From assembly GCA_900557035.1 (NCBI GenBank), contig USRA01000015.1, positions 1 through 34,459 on the forward strand: DNA of 34,459 nt, in the 5' to 3' direction. Shown in pieces: positions 28,282-34,459 of the stretch. The notes beneath the pieces were generated by a model. It searched no databases. It was not told the origin of the DNA and worked only from the letters and a program-made list of their open reading frames with translations. The translations under genes and the position numbers were made by a program. The stretch comes from an uncultured Prevotella sp. (GTDB taxonomy: Bacteria; Bacteroidota; Bacteroidia; Bacteroidales; Bacteroidaceae). The number at the start of each line of letters is the position of its first letter. The stretch's first letter is position 1.

Positions 28282-30054
28282 ATGATAAAGGTCAAATTAT
28301 ATATATTGAGTGTTTTGTTGCTGCTGGTTTCATGTACTGGAAATAAAGTCATAGATGAGCAGATAACTAGAGCAGATAGTCTGATGGAAGCCAATTCTGA
28401 TTCTGCTTTAGTAGCTTTAGGTATGCTTGATAGCCTAAGAAAAAACAATCCCAAGATGAGTAAAGCTCAACAGATGCGTTTTGATTTGATTTATGCCAAA
28501 GGCATGAACAAAGGCTTTGTAGATTTTACTACGGATAGCGTGATGAAGCAAGTTGTAGCCTATTATAACCAGTATGGCTCGGCAAATGAGCGAATGCTGG
28601 CCTATTATCTGTTGGGATGTGCGTATCGTGATCTCGATGACTCTCCTGCATCCTTGGATTGCTATCTCCAGGCGACAGAGCAGGCTGATACGTTAAGCAG
28701 AGATTGTGATTATCATACATTGGCGAGAATTTATGGGCAAGTGGGAGATGCGTATTTAAGACAAAAAATGCCTTTAAACGCAAAGACAGCCTATCGAAAA
28801 AATGAAAAGAATTCTTGGCTTGCTAAGGATACATTAGAGGCTTTGATTGCTGCTGAAGCTCAGGTTAACTCCTCAATTATGTTAGAATCTCCTTCACAAG
28901 TTATAGAGCAATGTCTTGATGTATACAATAACTATAAGAAATTCGGATATCCCACAGAGGCTGCTCGTTCCTTGGGCGTACCTATGTCATCTTTGATTTT
29001 GACTAAGCAATATGCCAAAGACAAAAGATATATGGATATCTACGAAAGAGAATCTGGATATTTTGATGGAAAGTTGAATCCGAGCGTTAATTATGGCTCC
29101 TATTTTTATGCTAAGGGACTATATTATTTGAATATACATTCAGATTCTGCTAAAATGTGCTTTCTAAAATGCTCGAATTTGGCAAAAAGTGTAAATGCTA
29201 AACGATTAGCATTTGATGGTTGGTATAGATATTACAAACAGAAGAATCTTGTTGATTCGATTAAAATGTATGCAGATTTATTTATCCAGTATAGCGATAG
29301 TGTTAGAATTCAAAATGAAGCTGAAGCTATGTCCAAAACTAGTGCTCTGTATAATTATTCTCAATGGCAGAAAAAGGCAAAGGTGCAAGAAATTGAGAAT
29401 AATAGGGCTCGTATTGTCATTCTTCTGATGATAGTACTGGTTATTGTGCTTATTATTGTTGTAGTTCTGTATGTCAAGAATTTAAGAAAAGAGAGGCAGA
29501 TAAGAAAAGAGCAACTATTGTTTGTTAAGCAACAAATCTTGATGAAGGAGCAGGAATTGCAGAAAAGTCAGGAGGAGTTGGCTAAAATGAAGAATGAACT
29601 ATCTTCAAAATCTTCGCTTGTGTTAGACAAGGAGAAGTCTATAATGATGCTGAAGGATGAAATAGAGGCATTGACTAATGATTGCCCACAAGACAACAAT
29701 GAAAGTTATGCTGTCTTCCAGCAAAAAGCTATGGTGATTAAGTTTAGGGAATTGGCAGAAAAAGGTATAGAGCCTTCTTCTCGCCAATGGGATGCTTTGG
29801 ATAATATTTTCGAATCATTTTTTAGGCAATTTAAACTAACATTAGAGAATAACCATAAGTTAAGCGAGAATGAGTATAGAATATGTATGTTGGTATGGTT
29901 GGGATTTACGCCTTATCAGATGAAGATATTGATGAATATGTCTTCGTCAAACATCTCGAACATAAGAAAGCGTTTGTCTAAAAAGTTATTTGATAGAGAG
30001 ATGACAACGAGCAAATTTGATGATGAAATCCGTAAAATTCGGGTGGAAGGCTAA
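28282..30054 (+). CDS. TPR lipoprotein with transmembrane helix and cytoplasmic HTH (membrane-tethered regulator)
   Basis: 590 aa. A lipobox-like LLLVSC puts Cys at 18. TPR-like helices fill about 30-350 and should be periplasmic. A very hydrophobic helix (378-398, rich in V/I/L) crosses the membrane. A coiled coil (about 400-465) leads to a C-terminal helix-turn-helix (about 525-572) containing EYRICMLVWLGFTPYQMKIL and SSSNISNIRKRLSKKLF, similar to LuxR-type recognition helices. The architecture suggests a one-component sensor that signals from periplasm to DNA. The only gene after it in the same orientation is the outer-membrane protein at 30309, 254 bp downstream, which is a plausible target or partner. 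It is a paralogue of the truncated gene at 1-817. Confidence 0.85.
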   Translation: MIKVKLYILSVLLLLVSCTGNKVIDEQITRADSLMEANSDSALVALGMLDSLRKNNPKMSKAQQMRFDLIYAKGMNKGFVDFTTDSVMKQVVAYYNQYGSANERMLAYYLLGCAYRDLDDSPASLDCYLQATEQADTLSRDCDYHTLARIYGQVGDAYLRQKMPLNAKTAYRKNEKNSWLAKDTLEALIAAEAQVNSSIMLESPSQVIEQCLDVYNNYKKFGYPTEAARSLGVPMSSLILTKQYAKDKRYMDIYERESGYFDGKLNPSVNYGSYFYAKGLYYLNIHSDSAKMCFLKCSNLAKSVNAKRLAFDGWYRYYKQKNLVDSIKMYADLFIQYSDSVRIQNEAEAMSKTSALYNYSQWQKKAKVQEIENNRARIVILLMIVLVIVLIIVVVLYVKNLRKERQIRKEQLLFVKQQILMKEQELQKSQEELAKMKNELSSKSSLVLDKEKSIMMLKDEIEALTNDCPQDNNESYAVFQQKAMVIKFRELAEKGIEPSSRQWDALDNIFESFFRQFKLTLENNHKLSENEYRICMLVWLGFTPYQMKILMNMSSSNISNIRKRLSKKLFDREMTTSKFDDEIRKIRVEG

Positions 30055-30173
30055 TTTGTGAAATTGTGAAATCTTTAGCTATCTGTTTGTGTTTTAGTGT
30101 GTTGTATTCATAATTGTGAAATTATGAAATGTTAAAACTGGCAGATGTGATATGTGTAGTAGAAGAAAGTATT

Positions 30174-30181
30174 TATCTTTG
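30174..30181 (+). promoter_or_regulatory. -7 promoter box of the outer-membrane protein gene
   Basis: TATCTTTG followed by C gives a leader of about 120 nt. No TTTG at the -33 spacing, which would fit a promoter needing an activator. The rest of 30055-30308 shows only short AATTGTGAAAT repeats. Confidence 0.5.
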
Positions 30182-30308
30182 CTGACAAAAAGCTTATGGT
30201 TAAAAGAGTTTTGATGTTTGCATGTCCTGATAGGAGAATGCAAGAAATAGAGTTCAATATGTTGGACTACTGCTTTAGATGTATGTTAAATTCAAAATAT
30301 AAAAAAAT

Positions 30309-32594
30309 ATGAGAAAATTATTTTTGTTATGCTTGATAATACTTATATCCGTCACTACTATGGCGGAAAGCTATTCTGGTAAAATAATTTCTGGCAATAA
30401 ACTGCAAGGACTGGCTGATGCAACAATTCAGCTTTTCAATAACAATGTGTTTGTTGGTGGATGCAAATCTAAAACTGATGGCTCCTTTAGTGTGAATACT
30501 TCCCAAAAGGCAACAAGAATTTCTGTCAGCTATGTGGGACTTGAGGCTTATACCAGAAAGGATAGTCTCGGACTTCCTGAGAACTTGGGTGTAATTGCAT
30601 TGTCTACTCATAATGTTGGCTTAAAGGAAGTTACTGTCACGGGAACTTTAAAGCAAGAGACCTGTAACAAGGACATTTACCTTATCACCGACTCTATGCG
30701 CAAAGGCACGGCAAGCAGCGGACAGCTGTTGGAGAAAATACCAGGCTTTTTGCGTGATTGGGAAAATGACAAGTTGCGTGTGAATGGAGAAGAGGATATT
30801 GTACTTTTGGTAAATGACGTGGAAAAATCCTCAGATTATGCCATGCGCATAAATCCTAAGCGCATCAAAAAAGTGGAAATTACCTACAATCCAACAGGAA
30901 AGTATGAGGGAAGGAGAATGTTGCTGAACCTGTCTTTGTTCGATGATTATATTGGCTGGGACTTTGTGCCTTATACGAATTTGCAATATGGCAAAAACAA
31001 TATGAATCAGGAAACCGTAGGTGAATCTTATACATATAGTGTGAATAAATTATCATTTAATATAACTTCGGCTTTTTCGAATGTTGTCAATAAGGAAAGT
31101 GATTCCTTCACTCGTATGTATGCGGATAATTATGAGAGAAGTTCTCAAGAATTCGATTCTGATATGCCAAATAAAATCGGCAAAAAACTGGGGTATGACA
31201 TATCTCTTGGAGCAGAATATCAATTGGCTAAGGGGCATAGTCTTTCTTTTCAGACCAAAGGAACTTTTAATCAGTCCTTGGATTCTACCATGTACTTTAT
31301 TACGGAGAAGGATAATGGGAATGTGGCCCAATATGAGCAATGGAATAGAGACAAATATTATTCCAACGACTATAATGTGGGATTGTTCTACCGTGGAAGT
31401 TTTGGAAAATTATATGTCAGCAGTGATTTGACTTACGACTATTATAATGTTAGGGAAAATAGAACTTATTGGAGTAATTCCAACTTGAGTGAAACCCCAA
31501 CGTTGGGTGATAAAAATTATGTGTTTTATGATCTGAGCATCAGTAGAGCATTATCCAAACACTTCGATTTTTATGCAGACTATAATTTTGCGTGGAGAAA
31601 ATATAATGATACGGATAGAAATACTGACGAGTTAAGCTATTGGTCTAAGAATACCCGACATTTTATGTTGGCGATGCTTACTTGGCATCCTGTGGGCAGT
31701 TTCTTTGTAAGCGGCGGTGCTCTTTGGCTTGGTAATTCTGATGATAATAATGTCGGGCATATAGCAAATTATTCCTGGAGCCCTATGGGACGTTTGTTCT
31801 ACAAGCCTTGGCGTATCGTAACTATCAGAAGTAATTTCCATATTTCCGCAATGTATCCTAATTTGGATCAATTAACTGCTACGGAATACCAAATAGATTC
31901 AAAGATGATTCATGGTGGAAATCCGCTGTTGAAATCTTCAAAATTGACTTATGTGGATGCGACCATGAGTATAGATAAACTGTTTGACATTCTTTTTATG
32001 ACTTTTTACAATAAAGACATGAATGAATTGCCTTATTATTCATTGTTGCCAACAGGTATGGTAAAAGAAAGTTTTAAAAATGCAGATTGGCATCGAATGA
32101 TGTTCAGATTGGCAGGAAATTACAAACTTTTCAAAGATTGTAATCTTGGTGTAAACCTTTCTTATTTCCATGATGTTGCATCTGTAGAGGAAGGTATCAA
32201 GAGAAAAGGTGATATTTGGAAGATGTATATGCAAGCCAGGTATAAAATTAGCCCTTTGAAATTGAATGTGCAAGCATCTTACGATTTGAATTATGCTACA
32301 ACTCCTACTTTGCAAGGTAAATATACGAAGCATCTAGGATATGCTAAAATAGTATTGAATAGATTGTTTTCAAATGGTAAACTTGAGGGGACTCTGACCG
32401 CTACGATGCCTGCCAATATTGGAAAGCGGAAGTTTGGATATGAATATCATTTGCCCTATTTTACAACTGTGACAAATTCTTCTAGAAATAGTACTTACGG
32501 TCCATACGTGGTATTGGGAGTTAAAATGTTCTTGCATGGCGGTAAGCAAGTGAGAATGAGACAAAATTCTTTCAATGTTGATGCAGAAAAATAA
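30309..32594 (+). CDS. Outer-membrane beta-barrel protein with carboxypeptidase-regulatory and plug-like domains
   Basis: 761 aa, signal peptide 1-19 (ending TMAES). A carboxypeptidase-D-type beta domain comes first (about 22-100: GLADATIQLFNN, SYVGLEAYTRKD). A TonB-plug-like region follows (about 105-200: LKEVTVTGTLKQ, GQLLEKIPGF, DIVLLVNDVEKSSDYAMRI, RIKKVEITYNPTGKYEG). The remainder alternates aromatic and polar residues as in a 14-22 strand barrel of the OMP_b-brl_3 type. It lacks SusC features and no SusD follows, so it is a stand-alone receptor or porin-like protein of unknown cargo. The regulator upstream is the most likely controller. Confidence 0.85.
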   Translation: MRKLFLLCLIILISVTTMAESYSGKIISGNKLQGLADATIQLFNNNVFVGGCKSKTDGSFSVNTSQKATRISVSYVGLEAYTRKDSLGLPENLGVIALSTHNVGLKEVTVTGTLKQETCNKDIYLITDSMRKGTASSGQLLEKIPGFLRDWENDKLRVNGEEDIVLLVNDVEKSSDYAMRINPKRIKKVEITYNPTGKYEGRRMLLNLSLFDDYIGWDFVPYTNLQYGKNNMNQETVGESYTYSVNKLSFNITSAFSNVVNKESDSFTRMYADNYERSSQEFDSDMPNKIGKKLGYDISLGAEYQLAKGHSLSFQTKGTFNQSLDSTMYFITEKDNGNVAQYEQWNRDKYYSNDYNVGLFYRGSFGKLYVSSDLTYDYYNVRENRTYWSNSNLSETPTLGDKNYVFYDLSISRALSKHFDFYADYNFAWRKYNDTDRNTDELSYWSKNTRHFMLAMLTWHPVGSFFVSGGALWLGNSDDNNVGHIANYSWSPMGRLFYKPWRIVTIRSNFHISAMYPNLDQLTATEYQIDSKMIHGGNPLLKSSKLTYVDATMSIDKLFDILFMTFYNKDMNELPYYSLLPTGMVKESFKNADWHRMMFRLAGNYKLFKDCNLGVNLSYFHDVASVEEGIKRKGDIWKMYMQARYKISPLKLNVQASYDLNYATTPTLQGKYTKHLGYAKIVLNRLFSNGKLEGTLTATMPANIGKRKFGYEYHLPYFTTVTNSSRNSTYGPYVVLGVKMFLHGGKQVRMRQNSFNVDAEK

Positions 32595-32601
32595 TAAGGT
32601 A

Positions 32602-32706
32602 ATGGATATTGATGCAAAATTAAAGGCAGTAGCCCTCAGCGATAATAAGTTGGGGGCTACTGCAAGGCAAGTTGGGAGCGAGCATTTACTTCTTTGTGAT
32701 GAGTAA
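32602..32706 (+). CDS. Possible 34-aa small ORF after the outer-membrane protein gene
   Basis: ATG 32602 to TAA 32704-32706, starting 7 nt after the preceding stop: MDIDAKLKAVALSDNKLG and on to HLLLCDE. No promoter, no family recognised. An inverted repeat (32626-32638 with 32651-32663) lies inside it, so it may be just a transcript end. Confidence 0.25.
   Translation: MDIDAKLKAVALSDNKLGATARQVGSEHLLLCDE
32626..32663 (-). terminator. Hairpin between convergent genes
   Basis: GCAGTAGCCC and its complement form a 10-bp perfect stem, extended by weaker pairs. On the minus strand CTTTAATTTT follows, so it may terminate the DUF4143 gene at 32755. On the plus strand no T-tract follows. Confidence 0.5.
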
Positions 32707-32754
32707 TCATAATGATAAAACTCTTTTCTTCACTAAAACGATGACTTGTTTTTA

Positions 32755-34128
32755 TTAACGGCTTTTCAATAGGGATAATGCATAGAGAGGCAGTATGGTG
32801 ACATGCCTTATGGCATCATCGTCCTGCTTGTCAATGTAATCAAATGATCCAAAATTCTCTAAGGAACAACGGAAGGCTTCGGTGAGCTTTTTCTCTCTCA
32901 TGAATAGCCAGAGACTCTTCATGCCGCCCTGGGTGCCCGATTTGATTTCGATAGGGGTAATCTTCATGTTGTGGATTTCCAGATAGTCTATCTCGGCAAC
33001 ACTCTTCCCCTTCTGCTCCCAATAAAACATCTTCTGGCGCTGGATGCATGGTTTGTAACGCATCATCTCGAGTCCGGCAACCATTTCTGTTACACCTCCC
33101 TTATTGACAAGTTCCTGAGGTGTGCCGGCTAAAATAAGTTCTATGAGCTGCTGAGACAGGTCGCCTTCCAGTTGAAGCACAGCTAACAGTAATCCTGGGT
33201 CCAGAAAGAGAACCTTCATGCTTTTCTCGTCAGCTTCCGCATCCAGCGGAATACCATTGCCCGAGGTAGCAACCACAGGAGTAACGATTCCCGCAAGTGT
33301 CAACAGGCGGAGGGCTTCTCTGATTTGTGAACTCTGATAATCTGCTGATATTTGCTTGTATGTCAACTTCTCTCCTGCCTGATGACAGATGCCACGCATC
33401 GTTGTGCGCAGTAAATCTGGGTTGACTCTCTTTTTATACTTGCTGAAATCATCTTCGTATGTCAGTATGATGTCTTCCTGGATGTTTCTGCATCGGTTGA
33501 AATCGTGTGTCTTGGTCCATGCCAGAACAGATTCCGGCATGCCTCCAACAAGCAGGTAGGTGCGGAAGTATTCCACGAGTTTATCATGGAAGGCTTGATC
33601 AAAAGACTGGTTTCCGTATGCTTCATTTCGGAGAAGGATGAGCCCTTCTTCGTGATTGGCATACAGAAATTCATCGAAAGTCATCGGATACATGAAGAGC
33701 GAGTGAATCCTTCCTACTCCAAAAGTAGGGAGTTCCTGAAGCGTAAATTCCAGAAGTGATCCTGCGGCTATGACATGCAGCTCTGGATAATCTTCCTTGA
33801 AGAAGCGTAGTGCCATGATGGCTTCTGGGCATTCCTGAATTTCGTCGAGAAAGAGAAGCGTCTTACCTGCTTCTACAGGGACATTGATATAACTGCTGAT
33901 TTTTTTAGCAATCAATCGTACGTCAATATCCCCCTGGAAGAAGGTTTTGATAGCCTTGTTACGTTCGAAGTTTACCTCGGCGAAATACTCGAATTGCTTT
34001 CCAAAGTTTTTAACTGCTGATGACTTTCCAACCTGTCGGGCACCACGAAGCAGCAAGGGCTTTCGCATGGAATCTTCCTTCCAGGCGATGAGTTCTGAGT
34101 CTATGTTTCTATGTATATATTCTGTCAT
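32755..34128 (-). CDS. DUF4143 (AAA_14) ATPase, copy B
   Basis: 457 aa from ATG 34128 (MTEYIHRNIDSELIAW), a typical family N terminus. A longer frame from 34233 would add 35 residues running back through the promoter and was not used. Walker A is GARQVGKS (29-36) and Walker B LLFLDE (91-96) followed by IQECPEAIMALRFF. GSLLEFTL, FLYANHEEG and GGMPESVLAW are family hallmarks. The C-terminal nuclease-like core has AEIDYLE and PIEIKSG. It belongs to a different branch from copy A (the N-terminal and linker segments differ clearly), and its flanks are not shared with that copy, so the two arrived separately. Function is not established. Confidence 0.92.
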   Translation of the reverse strand: MTEYIHRNIDSELIAWKEDSMRKPLLLRGARQVGKSSAVKNFGKQFEYFAEVNFERNKAIKTFFQGDIDVRLIAKKISSYINVPVEAGKTLLFLDEIQECPEAIMALRFFKEDYPELHVIAAGSLLEFTLQELPTFGVGRIHSLFMYPMTFDEFLYANHEEGLILLRNEAYGNQSFDQAFHDKLVEYFRTYLLVGGMPESVLAWTKTHDFNRCRNIQEDIILTYEDDFSKYKKRVNPDLLRTTMRGICHQAGEKLTYKQISADYQSSQIREALRLLTLAGIVTPVVATSGNGIPLDAEADEKSMKVLFLDPGLLLAVLQLEGDLSQQLIELILAGTPQELVNKGGVTEMVAGLEMMRYKPCIQRQKMFYWEQKGKSVAEIDYLEIHNMKITPIEIKSGTQGGMKSLWLFMREKKLTEAFRCSLENFGSFDYIDKQDDDAIRHVTILPLYALSLLKSR

Positions 34129-34154
34129 AATCGTAACTGTTTGTGTAACAGGTG

Positions 34155-34162
34155 CAAATATA
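34155..34162 (-). promoter_or_regulatory. -7 promoter box of DUF4143 copy B
   Basis: TATATTTG followed by C on the minus strand gives a leader of about 20 nt before ATG 34128. No TTTG at 19-21 nt upstream. The first copy of the 21-bp repeat (34166-34186) begins 4 bp upstream of this box. Confidence 0.55.
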
Positions 34163-34165
34163 GCG

Positions 34166-34218
34166 AAAATACTCAAATCCGAGAAATAAATCGCGTTAAA
34201 ATACTCAAATCCGAGAAA
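34166..34218. repeat. 21-bp direct repeat upstream of DUF4143 copy B
   Basis: AAAATACTCAAATCCGAGAAA occurs at 34166-34186 and 34198-34218, identical and 32 bp apart (three helical turns). Position just upstream of the -7 box suggests an operator pair. Confidence 0.7.
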
Positions 34219-34459
34219 AAAAAGATTCACCAACCTGTATCCGGCTTACAAACAGGAAATCCTCGACCTGGTCAGCGGGGGGACTGACTGGAAGTGTTAT
34301 CCTGTGCTCAAAATTGCAGATTGCAGGCAAAATCTTCTAAGGTCGCTAAGAGGGGAAAAAATAGGTGGCAAGTGCATGGAATGGTGAACTTTTGCAGGCT
34401 AAGAATAAGAAAAGTTTGAATTTTGCATAAAAAATACGCTCAAACGCTAGCAATTTGCT
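34219..34459. other. Right-end stretch, no complete gene; possible coding fragment
   Basis: A plus-strand frame is open from 34190 to the stop at 34385-34387 and has a protein-like middle (NLYPAYKQEILDLVSGGTDW), but its only ATG is three codons before the stop. It may be a piece of a decayed gene. I do not recognise it. The last 70 bases are AT-rich with nothing identifiable. Confidence 0.25.

Noticed and set aside
34129..34233. 35-residue N-terminal extension of DUF4143 copy B
   Set aside because: It crosses the promoter box and the 21-bp repeats, and family members start at the MTEYIHRNID equivalent.

Overview
The window looks like a chromosome segment from a Bacteroidales gut or oral commensal, most likely Prevotellaceae (Prevotella/Segatella type). 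Three things point there. SusC/SusD proteins are paired with a hybrid two-component regulator. Many genes start shortly after the Bacteroidetes promoter motif TAnnTTTG. TPR-lipoprotein regulators and DUF4143 ATPases are also typical of this group. The genus is an inference, because no rRNA or marker gene is present.

Layout. 1-817 (-) is the N-terminal half of a membrane TPR regulator, preceded by a 269-nt group II intron relic (830-1098). 1126-1903 has no convincing gene but holds an array of palindromes at an exact 21-bp period, and the empty flanks of a DUF4143 ATPase cassette. 1904-6031 (-) is the hybrid regulator. 6242-13886 (+) carries susC, susD and a GH78 alpha-L-rhamnosidase. 13994-16542 (-) carries an Rpn/PD-(D/E)XK protein, a possible 22-aa small ORF and a DUF4143 ATPase, all AT-richer and antisense to the polysaccharide genes. 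16954-26116 (+) resumes with GH43, DUF2264 (GH154-like), GH105, GH2 and GH51. 26327-28097 (+) is a second group II intron relic leading into an AAA-ATPase/PD-(D/E)XK protein. 28282-32594 (+) is a TPR regulator paralogous to the first gene, plus an outer-membrane beta-barrel protein. 32755-34128 (-) is a second DUF4143 ATPase.

How it works together. The regulator, SusCD and six or so glycosidases form one polysaccharide utilization locus (PUL). Rhamnosidase, a DUF2264/GH154-type enzyme (candidate glucuronidase), unsaturated uronyl hydrolase, exo-galactanase-like GH43, beta-galactosidase and arabinofuranosidase together fit a branched plant glycan with Rha, uronic acid, Gal and Ara. Type II arabinogalactan (arabinogalactan protein) or decorated rhamnogalacturonan-I are the best candidates. 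The PUL is split by the minus-strand cassettes at 13994-16812.

The most unusual signals are: (i) two ORF-less group II intron relics with shared 5' and 3' ends, each starting 9-10 nt after a consensus -7 box, so that nearly the whole 5' leader of the downstream gene is intron-derived; (ii) four TTCAA-N5-TTGAA palindromes spaced exactly 21 bp inside a larger inverted repeat; (iii) an internally deleted DUF4143 cassette whose intact counterpart lies 13.5 kb away; (iv) a degenerate heptamer repeat inside the glycosidase run.
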